Below, in pieces: positions 11,687 through 22,349 of a stretch of 64,000 nucleotides of DNA. Source of the DNA: Eutypa lata. Taxonomy: Eukaryota; Ascomycota; Sordariomycetes; Xylariales; Diatrypaceae. The position numbers and the translations under genes were made by a program. How positions within the stretch are numbered: position 1 is the first letter of the stretch; the number at the start of each line of letters is the position of its first letter. The notes below the pieces were generated by a model. It was not told where the DNA came from. It did not search any database and was given only the letters and a program-made list of their open reading frames with translations. The stretch spans positions 248,001 to 312,000 of the forward strand of contig JAKULF010000003.1 of NCBI GenBank assembly GCA_022661535.1, written 5' to 3'.

Positions 11687-14600
11687 ATGGAACAGCCTTT
11701 CTCTACCTCCAAAGTCAAAGGTATGCGCGCCTGCCTTCCCATATACCCCAACATTGATCCTTCTATACTGACCGACTTGCGACAACAGTCGAGTACTTCG
11801 ACCCTCATGACGTCTATAAACTTCTTGCGCCAGGTTTAATACCGAGACTCCCCCTACGCAATCTTCACTGGCAATCCCATGCCGGTCCCTTACGATCCAT
11901 TGATACTCTCCACGTCGAGCTTATCCAAGCAGGCCGCAATGATCCCTCCATCATCTCACCCGTCGCGTCCCCCCTTCCTCGTCAGAAAAGGGCCGATAGT
12001 ACAAGTCCCGGCGAAGATGGCTTCCAAACCCAGATCGGGACATCGACTTCCATTGATGCTACAGACAAGACCGGCAACCGAGCCAGTGCACCCGCCCGCA
12101 GACACCAGATTCCCGGCCTACGAAGCACCTCCTATTTGAAGGTGCTGCTAGTGCGTTGCGACGACAACGACTCGTACAAGGGACACGTCAGGGCAGAAGT
12201 CCGCGATTGGATCAAAACCAACACGCCCCCATCCGGCTCCAAGAAGGCCAATACCGCCGAGAACCACGACGCCTTCGAATGGCTGATAGTCCACGTCGTG
12301 ATCCCTAACACCGTCGCTGCCACCCAACCCCGAAAATCGGATTCTGCCTCGGGGGGCGAGAAGTCCTCGGCCACGTCGCGATGGCGTCCGGGCTCTAGCA
12401 CCCTGCTCGAGAAGTTCCGATCCGATTTCAACAGCTCCAGCAAGGGGGTTCCCGCCGACCGCGTCGCCCAGATCCGCATCGGCGTCAATGACGTGCCCTA
12501 CGACCTCCTGCCAAGGGTCGTGCCCGCCGTGCCGACCGGTTATATGGAGACGGAGCAGGACAGCGAGAACGCCTGGGCCGACCTTATTACTAAGATCCGC
12601 GGACTGATATTGGCGAGCTTTGAGTCGCGCGTCAGCCAGTACGAGGAGGATATCAAGGAGAAGGATGCGCAGCGGAGCCTGCCGGGCTGGAACTTCTGCA
12701 CCTTTTTTATCCTGAAGGAAGGCCTAGCGAGGGGGTTCGAGAGCGTCGGGCTGGTCGAGGACGCGCTTATGGGATACGATGAACTGAGTGTGGGACTCGA
12801 TATGATCGAGGCCACTGGCAGGTCGAGATCAAGCACGAGCGCTCTTCTGAATTACACCGACCAGTTGAAAAAGATCGCGCTTAAGGCTAGAGGAGCTATT
12901 GCTGGCACGGATGTAGAGGACGAGGAAGATGAAGAGGTTGTTGATATGCAGTCGGCCAAAGCTCCTGGTCCAGATTTGAAGGATTCCTTCGGGGATATCG
13001 CCATCAGCGCAGCTAAGAAACCCTACCGAGACCTCATCTTGGCCAACAATGTTTCTATCTTCGATTTTAGATGCTACATCTTTGCTCGCCAACTCGCGCT
13101 GCTACTACGCCTTGGAAATGCATGGTCGACGAGGGAAGAGCTCGTCACAAAGCTCAAGGAACAACAAGACTCGGTTTTGCATGGCGTGGCTCCGAGGGCT
13201 CCGCCTCCGAAGCAGAAGGAAAACGAGCAGGAAGACTTGACTATGCTAGCTGAGATATGTCGAAGGACGTTGGAGTTCATCCCCACGGTGTCACAAGTCA
13301 TGAGGAACGATATCCTCTACGCTCTGAGAGAAATGGCTGATGCGGCAGGAGAGAAAGAGGCACCAGCACCTGAAGCAATATTAGAGGACCCCCTGACCGC
13401 AGAAATCGTTGATAATATGGTGGCATCTTTTGCCTTCTCTATTGCTCAACAAATACTAGCCCAGACATCTACCAAATCGTTACCTATTCCAACATCAACC
13501 CTAACCCCCTCGGATAGCAGCGAACCCAAAGCAACCATACCTGAGCCCAAGACAATGATGCACCCAGCTAGAAACTCATCATTGCGAGTGAGCACAGGTG
13601 GTGCTGGGGTCGGCCGTCCACCTCCAAGTCCCAATATTTTCCCTGGTGGCCAACCTTCGAGTTCCCACGGTAACGACGCGGCAACGTCGACGTTTCTAAA
13701 AGCTGGGTTAGAGGATCTTGCAGCTAGAAGGGCGGAACTCTATGCCCTCTCCCGAAATATTCTCGAGGAGTGTGGTAAGAAGCGTGGGTGGAGCGACGGC
13801 TGGTCTGGCGTGCCGGTTGTTGGCGAGTCGACGATGGTCGATATGGTGGAAATTGACCTTGGGGACGATGAGTCAGCAAGTGATAATGAGGGAGAGAAGA
13901 CATCTACACATCATGAGGCGGTAGTTTCTATCGCTGGAATCGACAGTACTCTACTCAGAACTGCACTCGACAATAAAGATGATTTCTACCGTTTGTATGA
14001 GACGCTCACCGATAAAGCCCTGCGTCATTATACGATTGCAGAGCACAATCACTCTGTGCAGACTTTCATGGCGGATATAGCGGTCCTCAAATATCACCTG
14101 GAGGATTACGGTGCTGCTGCGTCGTACTTCTGGAGGACCACCCCATTCTTTGGGGAGAGTGGATGGAGTCTCTTAGAATTATCCATGCTCATCATGTACT
14201 CGAGGTGTCTCAAGCAACTCCAGCGGAAAGACGAATATGTGAAAGTCATGTTGAAGCTGTTATCAAAAGCGGCACTGGCCGAGAAAGAGCGACAGGGCAC
14301 TCGCACATCCTTCCGCATTGGGAAGACGCAAGATGTAGACTACCCGGACAGCGACGCCATCAAGGGATTCATGAGTGAGCTCCTAGCGGAGACGAAGACG
14401 CAGAAAAGCGAGGTCCTCATACCGCTCTCCAGCTTCTTCTCGGGCGTCGAAGTGGACGGGTTTCCGGAATATCATGAAGGCCGCGACAGCGCATCCCTTT
14501 GTCTGAAGTTGAGCAGCCTACTCGTCGACCATTTCGAGATCGAGAAGTCGAGGGTGCGGATATCGAATACGGGGGCGGGATCACAAAAGGAGATTTGGTT

Positions 14601-16826
14601 TGAGTTGCTTGAGCCCGTCATCATTCGACCGGGCAAAAATAGACTCAAGCTGAGTAGTAATGTGAGTATCTATTCTGACCCATTAAATTTTAACAATATG
14701 AGTCTGCTAACTAGAAGGGATAAAAGGTGATCGTTCCTGGTTCTTATGAGATCGATATAATAGATCTTATAGGTAGTAACCTACAACTCCATTACAAGCG
14801 TGAGGTTGGGCAGCTTGTGGATAGAACTGAAGATCTCCTCAAGGCGCCATACATCTCTTTATATCACAGGACAGGCACCTTGGACGTACGGTTACGCCCT
14901 TCCAAACACACGCAGCTCGACCGTAACAACATGGTCGACATTGAGCTAGACTCTGGCTGGAACGAGATATCGAACGCTGAGGTGCGAGTCAAAGCCGCTA
15001 CGGGCGGTCTGCGATTGCTCACCAGCGAAGCGAAGTGCGTTGGAGTAGGATCTTCTTCTTCGTCTTCCTCTTCCATCGAATTCTCCAAGCCTCCAGACAG
15101 CGGCCTATTCACCCTCTCCTCGATCCCCCAGCACACCACAGTCCGGATCCGATTCCCCTACAACGTCGAGCAGGAAGTAACGCACGTCTCCATCCGGGTC
15201 GAAGTGACATACACAACCAAAGACGGAGAAACCTTCGTCTTCTCCAAAACCCCCGCGGTCCCCATCTCCCTCGCACTCGGCGTCAACGTACAAGACGTCT
15301 TCAAGCACAAGGCGCTCTTCTCGCGATTCATCGTATCGACCTCAACGCACAGTCCCCTGCGCCTGATCAAGAGCGAGCTCCTCGACTCGGACGTCTTCGA
15401 ATCCGCCTTCGGCGTCCCCACCTCCGACCCGGACACCACCACCATCATCTTCGCCCGGCAGCCAGCAAGTCTCCTATACAAGATCACGCGCAAGCGCGGC
15501 GTCAAGATCATCGGTCCGAAAGCTCAGAAAAACATGTACCTCCGACTGCAGTACAGCGTCCTACAGGACGAGATCGAGACCCTGTTCGAGAGCGAGCTGA
15601 CCCGCGCCCTCGAGGACGTACCCTCGCTTCGGCCCTACGCTCGACACGTCGTCGAGGCTGCGCTCCCCCGCGCCGCGGCCGAGCTCGGCCCGAGGGATCT
15701 CGAGCGCGCGGCTCTCGTTGGGGCCGTCCCGACTGCGTTTCTGGCGTCTGTGGATTGGGTGCGCGCTTCGGTTGGTCTTGGATTTGTGGCGAAGTCGCGG
15801 TCGGACGGGAGAGGGGACGTAGAAGTGGAAGAAGAAAAAGAAGTAGATGTCGGTACGGCGATCGAGACGTTCGTCAGGGCGTGGCAGAAGCGGAATCCGA
15901 TGATCGATCTACCGGCCATGGGAACGGGCAGTGCTAGTGCCAGTGTCAAATCGATACTCATCCCAGTGGATATCCCCTCCGTTACCATCGTGCACACGGC
16001 CGATATCCGACTCCTGGCTCCTCCCCCTTCTCCTTCGCTAGTAGCTGATACAACGACGACGACGGCAGCAGAAGCGGACGGCGTTGTCTACTGCACGAAC
16101 CAGCTCATCCCCGCGACCCTGCATCTCCGCTGGACGCGGATCTGGGACACCACGACGCCGGCCGCGCGCCAGTCCGACCTCGAGTTCAGTTACGAGGTAT
16201 TGGCGCCTCCTCCGCCTTTGTCTTCCGCGTCGTTTGGTGGTCAGGATGCCGCCGCCGCCGCCGCTGCTGCTAGTGGGACCTGGCTTCTGGGTGGAAGGAG
16301 GAAGGGACATTTCGTTATTCCTGCACCTAGTAGTAGTAATGGCGGTGGTGAAGATGACGAAGATGACGACGATGATCAAACCGGACTAAGCAGCGCCCCC
16401 GCCACCGAAGCCGAGATCCCCATCCTCATGATCCCGCTCCGGGAGGGCTGGCTGCCGTACCCAGGCGTCGAGATCCGGGAGGTTCGTCAGTCTTCCTCCT
16501 CCGAGGGCACCACTGGCACTACCACGACGACGAAAAAAAGCAGCAACCAGGCGAACAACGGGAACCCCCGCGCGACCGCCGGAGCGGTCGCCAGCCCGGC
16601 CGCCGGCGGCTTCGGGCACTGCGAGACCGACTACCGCAACCTCGGCGAGACGATCCGCGTCGTCGCCGATAGGGCCCGCGTCACGCTTAGTCTGGATGCT
16701 GGGGGACCCGGGGGCGGTCCGCTTATGCTTGATGTGCAGAGGAGGTGGGGTGGAGAGATTGGGGGTCTTGCAGGTGCAGGTACAGGTGTAGGTGGAGGGG
16801 TTGTGGGGGGGAGGGTCGTTGCTTGA
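11687..16826 (+). CDS. TRS130: TRAPP II complex subunit Trs130 / TRAPPC10
   Basis: Three exons, 11687-11720, 11789-14661 and 14727-16826, join in phase and give 1668 residues. N-terminal markers are VEYFDPHDVYKLLAPGL, followed by LKVLLVRCDDNDSYKGHVRA and VRDWIKTNTPPS, a block characteristic of Trs130/TRAPPC10. The middle contains a helical region and the LEDYGAAASYFWRTTPFF motif. The C-terminal third (about 960-1668) is a beta-rich, Ig-like region. Known of the family: a subunit of TRAPP II, the exchange factor for Ypt31/Ypt32-Rab11 at the late Golgi. Low-complexity Asp, Ala, Thr and Gly tracts interrupt the C-terminal half and make it longer than usual. The final exon ends in a Gly/Val tail. 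Exon 1 is only 34 nt but splices in phase. Confidence 0.88.
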
Positions 16827-18268
16827 TTTTTATTTTTTTATTTATTTTTGATGTCGTTTTTTGTTTGGGTGGGGGTTGTTTGATTGAGGGGTGGATGGGT
16901 GGGTTGGTGAGATTATGGGTTACGGGATGAGAGAAAAGTGAGGAAGGTGAGAGAAAGGGGTGTTGAGTGAGTAGATGAATATAGAAGGGAAGAGGATGAG
17001 AGGATGAGGGGGTTAGGGGGTTAAGGGGGTTAAGGGGGTTAAGGAGGGGAAGGTGGATGTGGTGTGGTGTGATGTGATGAATGCATATGCGCATGTCGGA
17101 TAGAAAGAAAGATGAATCGATGAACGAAACTACCTACCTATCTACCTACCTACCTAATGAGGCGAGCAAGTATGCAAGCAAGTTCTGCAGCTATGCGATG
17201 GATGGTTACTTATACGTATTATTATCATATTGTTATATTGTGACACGGTATAATATCCACGGATTCAAGGGGCGACAATGAGAAAAGCAAACTAGGAATG
17301 GATTGGTGGTTGATTTGGGAGGGACAAGTAAAATGTCCCAACGATCAAGAAGCAAAGATCTTAACCTCTAGATGGGTGTTTATATAGATGGATATATAGC
17401 GCATCGGAAAAGTGCTAGGAACTGAGAAGTCAGGGAAATATCAATCATTGAAGATCGTCCATTCATTTATTCATTATTCGGGTATCGTCGTCGTCATGGC
17501 GCCAACCAAGACAAAGCCCCTGCCTGCCTGCCTACCTATATATCTCTCTCTGCCTACGCAATTTGGATATGCTAAAAGGTCGATAACCTCTTGTAAAGCG
17601 AAAATCTATCTACTCGCAAACTAATACGGATGAGATAGATATACCTCCCCTATTCGATAGATAGACAGACAGACAGATATGAAGAGATATCTCTGCTCCC
17701 CTCAAGTAGCCATCTATACCCTTCGTTTCTACCTACCAGCCACATGCCTGCACTTACGTCACGTCATGTCCGTACATATGTCCATGCTACACCCCCTATA
17801 CACCATATTCTTCCCCTCCGTCTTCAATATTTAAATACACAACCTACTTCTTATTTTTTTCTTCATCCCCCTTCCAATTCCCCTTTTAGCATGAAACCCG
17901 AGGTAGAGTTGCGTTCAACCCCATCCCAGATCGCATATATAAGGCTATATCTAAATAGCCACTCAGGAGCCAGGATAGGATTCAACCACTTGCTCAATCA
18001 TGTGTCGATGTTGGCACTCGATGTAAACCCCACATCGCTCGCTCACTCGCCGGTACTGGCGTGTCCAGGTACTGGTCTACCCGCTCCATAAGACTCGAAG
18101 ATGCTCAGCATAAGTGTAACACTCGCCCCAGGTCCTTATCTCATCCACCTCCATTTCCCCAGCCGTCGATCGGTTCACAGGGTCGATTTCCTAGTTATAT
18201 TCGTTGTTATCAATCGCTGTCGTCCTTCTACTCTACCTTCCTCTTCTCCCATACCATACTTTTTCTTC
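16827..18268. other. Convergent 3' region between TRS130 and CDC43
   Basis: About 1.4 kb holds the two 3' UTRs, a G-rich telomere-like run (see 17008-17047), short CTAC and GACA microsatellites (around 17130-17155 and 17662-17678), and no supported gene. Open frames here lack domains and have start codons in simple sequence. Confidence 0.5.
17008..17047 (+). repeat. Telomere-like G-rich tandem run
   Basis: Consecutive units of the type GGGGGTTA(A) occur four to five times, with G-runs of five. The units resemble the fungal telomere repeat TTAGGG but carry an extra A and extra Gs. The run has G-quadruplex potential on the plus strand, the sense strand of the TRS130 3' UTR. Confidence 0.75.
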
Positions 18269-19862
18269 TCAACCCTCATCCTCTGACGAGTCACTCATCT
18301 CGTCCGGCGTAGGAGGACGAGGATCAAGCAACGCCTTCCTGCCCCTCCGAATCCGATCCGCAGCCTCGGCACCAACACAAAGTCTAGGATCGAACCGACC
18401 GAGCCCATCTTCGCTACCCTTCTTCTCTTCGTCTCCTTCTCCTTCTCGTCCTCCTTCTGCCCCAGCCATCGTAGCCAGCGCCGCCAAGCCCAAATACGCA
18501 TGGTAGATGTCAGGGGGGCCGCCCGGATGCTTAGCGAAGCCCCCAATAAGGTGCTGTGTCTTCTCGATGATGAAGCGACGCGCCGGCGCCCGGTCGATCA
18601 GTCCGCTCTGTCCCAATAGGGCGAGAGCTCCGCTCACCCACCACACGTAGCATGTGTCTGCCGCTTTGTTGAGGCGGCCGTTAAAACCCGTGATTGATGT
18701 TTGCAAATCGTCGGGCGACGTTATGGAGAGTTTAGAGAGGTCCGGCGGAGCAGCAGTAGCAGCGGTAGAAGACGATTCGGGATTGGGAGTAGAAGAGCCG
18801 GAGCCGGAGGATGTATCTAGGTATGTGAACTGGCGCGAGACGAGGAAATGGATCAGCGAGGGTATTGACGGGATTCCTGCTTCGAGATAGTGCGTTGAGG
18901 AAGCAGATGCGTCGGGGTTGGCGAGGTCGAGGAGTGAAAGGGCCGCTACGGCGCAGTATGCGTAGCCGGCTATTCGAGGTTAGCTTTGGATGTCCTTGCC
19001 GCCTTGCTACCGCTAAAGCAGAGCAGACAAATGGCACGTAGTTAAATCAATCAAACAAACAATAGGGAAAGGACCAGGAGGGAGGGAACGACATACCATG
19101 ACTTTCATGCATCGAGCTCTCGGCAATGCCCCCATCGAACCCCTGACTCCGCCGTATATGCGCGACCAGCTTCGCGACGTCGAAATCGACGTCGGGCCCC
19201 GCCTCGGCCCCGCCCAGCACCCACCGGATCGTCGCGGCCAGGTAGCAGGGCCGCATGTCCCGGCCCCCGGCGATGTACCCGTCGCCGTCGACGTTCTCGC
19301 CGAAGCTCCCGTCCTCGCGCTGCAGGCGCCGGAGCCAGCGCAGCGTCTTCAGCCGGTCGACGGGCCCGTACGCCGAGGAACCATCGCCCTCAGCTAGCAC
19401 GCCCAGCGCCAGCAGCCCGAAGTACGTCGCTGCTATGTTGGCGTTCTCGGGGTCGCGGTGCGTGCTCGTGCTTGCTGTTGTTGTTGTTGTTGTTGTCGTT
19501 ATTGAGGAGGAGGGGGAGGGGTAGAAATACGCAGTCTGGTACCCGGCGGGCAGCACGTGGTGAGGCGATCCGCAGAACCCGCCCTCCGGGTGCTGCAGCG
19601 ATAGGATCCAGGCTCGGGTGGACGGCCGGTCTTTCCCCGGGATGAGGGAAAAGGCGACGGGATCGCCCGGCGGAGGTGAGGAGTAGGAGGATGGCGAGGA
19701 CAGGAGGTCGAGAGCGGCGAGGATGAAGTATCCGATCGTTAGACGCGTGCTGTCGTTGCTGGTGTAGTGGTGGGGGAGGAGGGTGCGTTGGCATCGCTGC
19801 CAGTATCGGATGTGACGCGCTGTGTCTAGGGGCGGTTCGGGTGGTGGTGTGTCGGTCGTCAT
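18269..19862 (-). CDS. CDC43: Geranylgeranyltransferase type I beta subunit
   Basis: Minus-strand exons 19862-19097 and 18969-18269 join in phase 1 at ...MHESH|AGYAYCAVAALSLL and give 488 residues. Prenyltransferase beta repeats are visible: WILSLQHPEGGFCGSPHH, TLRWLRRLQREDGSFGE, IRRSQGFDGGIAESSMHESH and FNGRLNKAADTCYVWWVSGAL. The C-terminal HLIGGFAKHPGGPPDIYHAYLGLAALA completes the alpha-alpha barrel. Known of the family: with Ram2 it attaches geranylgeranyl groups to CaaL proteins such as Rho GTPases. Zn ligands fit Asp/Cys in the KAADTCYVWW segment and the His of the last repeat. Ser/Thr-rich inserts near 118-135 and 295-325 lengthen the protein. Assignment to GGTase-I rather than farnesyltransferase rests on overall length and the FNGRLNK(A)ADTCY block. 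Confidence 0.85.
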
Positions 19863-20474
19863 TGTGGCTTTTGGGGGTTTTTAGTTATTTTATTGTTGCG
19901 TTTGGTGGTGATTGTTGGAGGTTAAAGGTTTTAGGCCGGTAATGTTCGAACAGCTGGGCTACGAGGGTGTAGAAGGCACACGGCGAGGGGTCGACGATGT
20001 AGATGTAGATTACATGTAGTTAACTAGGGGGTCATGTATGTATTATCTGAAGCTACAGGGTCAATTGGTGGGGTCGAGCTCTACCCCACCAACGTCTTAC
20101 TAGAGCTACAGCCTCAATAAGTACTGCTCCACGTTGAAGCTAAATTGACCAATCATATCCCTGTGGCTTAACTTCTATAGTTAAGGCTGAGGCTGACAAA
20201 CTCTGCTAATCCCTGTCACTTGTTCCTGACGCTATTTATCTTTTTTTACCCGAATAGGAACACTTTCTTCTTTTCCAATTTCGTCAATCATTTCCACCAG
20301 CTGTCAACTAATTATCAACCGTCTGCCTAACTACATAGCACTGGACTGTACTCACGTGTTCTATTATATTCACCTCTTGGCACATCAACTTACCACTTAC
20401 TGCTTGCTGTTTACCACGTACAGTCAGTCGGGCTAAGCTAGCATAGGGGGAGCACGACTTTGAAAAGGGGCTGA

Positions 20475-20521
<47 letters not shown>

Positions 20522-20564
20522 ACATAAAGGACCCATTCAAATTGAATATCACTCCTCATCAATC
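19863..20564. promoter_or_regulatory. Shared upstream region of CDC43 and ILM1
   Basis: 702 nt lie between divergent start codons. The part next to ILM1 carries a long GA dinucleotide run. No other element is recognisable. Confidence 0.5.
20479..20519 (+). repeat. (AG)n microsatellite in the ILM1 5' leader
   Basis: Forty-one nt of perfect AG alternation end 45 nt before the ILM1 ATG. It probably lies in the 5' UTR or core promoter. Confidence 0.95.
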
Positions 20565-21292
20565 ATGGCGATCATCTCCTCCAAGACCCTCATCGCCACC
20601 ATAGCGCTCCTGCACATCACGCTGGCCTTCTTCTTCGTCACGAACCCGGCCATCATCGAGGATCAGTCCCTCGTGTACGTCATCGGGGAGGCCATGGGCA
20701 TGCCCCAGGCCGGGACCGCCTTCAGCACGCCCTCGCCGGCCTCCGCCCTGGCCGGCGTCGTCCTGCTGCTCCTGGGCCTCACCGACCTCGTCACCCTCTC
20801 CACCCCCGAGGAGTCCTGGCTGCTGTCGCACTGGCCCTTCCAGGCCCCCCTGCGCGCCTTCTTCTTCGCCCTCCTGGCCGTCTTCGCCGTCCTCACCAAC
20901 CCGGCCGCCCGCTCCGACCCCGCCAGTCGCCTCTCCCACCCCCGCGCCCCCTGGGTCGGGAGCGCGTACGGCACTGCGGCTGGTGGTGCTGAGGCCTGTA
21001 AGTGAACCCCTTTTCTTCCTTTTTAAAATTTAAACCTACATGTGATTTTTTGCTTCTTCTTCAGAACTTCCCAATGGTATCGTCATTGCTGCGTTAGATA
21101 GGTATTAAGAAAAAAAGGGGGGAAGAAAATGCGCTAACTTCAGACGTCGTTGTAGTGCGCAATCGCGTCTCTTTCACCTTCGCCTTCGTCGAGTTCGTCG
21201 TTTGGTACTGGCTTTGGAATGTTGTGCGCGAGGAGGCGAACGCGCTAGCCGCGCAGAAGATAGAGAAGCTGGAGCGCGAGAGGATGGACTAA
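20565..21292 (+). CDS. ILM1: Ilm1-family membrane protein
   Basis: Two exons, 20565-20997 and 21144-21292, join in phase 1 and give 193 residues. The start MAIISSKTLIATIALLHITL, the FFFVTNPAIIEDQSLVYVI segment and the GEAMGMP motif are typical of the Ilm1 family (increased loss of mitochondrial DNA). Four hydrophobic segments fit an integral membrane protein: about 8-27, 55-72, 90-110 and the exon-2 FTFAFVEFVVWYWLW. The C-terminus is a charged helix (AQKIEKLERERMD). Known of the family: an ER membrane protein whose loss destabilises mitochondrial DNA in yeast; the biochemical role is unclear. A nearer acceptor at 21065 would create an immediate TAA, so the acceptor at 21143 is chosen. Exon 1 is markedly GC-rich. 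Confidence 0.8.
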
Positions 21293-22349
21293 AAGTTGCC
21301 TGAGTTAAGGAAGTAGCGAATTAACTTTTGTGGGATCGTCGAATCGAATAGGGGAGAGGGGACACAGTGATAGGGGTTCCAGGTTGGGCTGGATTGGGAA
21401 CAATGGTTTTTGCATTGACTCCTCGATAGCTAGGATACGTCGCCTCCTGTTGTTTAAAGCATCAGTAACACCCTCACAACGGACGAACTGAACTTCTTAG
21501 CATACCGGCCTGTTTCAAATGTTTTATTACGTAACTATGCCAATTGTTCCAGTTGGCTTTCCATTCCATTCATGTATGAGTACTTATATCATTATAAAAT
21601 GATGCGACTATTTCTTGACTACGTCTTGTAGTTGTGCTATATATGTTATAACACATTATACAGCTTTACTCCAATTAGATAATACATACAACAGGAAATG
21701 TACAGGTGAAGTGATCTACCGTTGCTACCAATCTATGTCTAACATAATTGGCACCCTGTATATTGGCGGATTCTTGTAGAATGAAACGGTAACTTTCGTC
21801 ACGATTCCCCCATGTTTTACGGGATTATACGTAAAAAGAACTTAATTTAAGCCCTTACAAATGTATATATCCTCTTAATAAAGAAATATTACAAGCAGCT
21901 TTTAAGGATTACATCTTTATTTATTAATATAAAGTTTATATTATTATTTATTTATAATTATAATAAATAATAGCTTTATAAAATTAATTATAAAGTAATT
22001 TATTTTATTTATAATTTATTTTATTGTAAACATATTAAAAAAATATATATACATAATCGTTTAATTATATTTTATTAAAAGATATTCTTTTATCGTTTTT
22101 AAATTGCTTTACAGCGTTGCAAAGCTCCGGGTCTTTAACCAATACCTGGTAATGTGCCACATAATCCCCCCTCTCGGCTGAAAGTTCCCCCAACCAAGCA
22201 GACCTCTACATAATCCTGTTGTGGTGTCAAACACAGAACCATTGAAGTCATAGAAACCCAACTTAACCTCTCCAACTACAGCACCTATAGCATAGAAGCG
22301 CACCCATGACTATCACCGAAAGAGCATCTTCGGGCCGCATTGCTTACCA
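21293..22349. other. Left boundary of the accessory island, with an AT-rich relic
   Basis: About 1 kb without a gene. From about 21838 to 22110 the sequence falls to nearly pure A/T, with runs such as TTTATTTATTAATATAAAG, like a short RIP-mutated repeat fragment. The rest is ordinary intergenic sequence. Confidence 0.6.

Noticed and set aside
15035..15937. 300-codon plus-strand frame in TRS130
   Set aside because: Out-of-frame shadow with Arg/Pro-rich composition; the TRS130 frame is continuous there.
17744..18312. Small plus-strand frames in the TRS130-CDC43 gap
   Set aside because: No domain, low-complexity content, and they run into the CDC43 3' end on the opposite strand.
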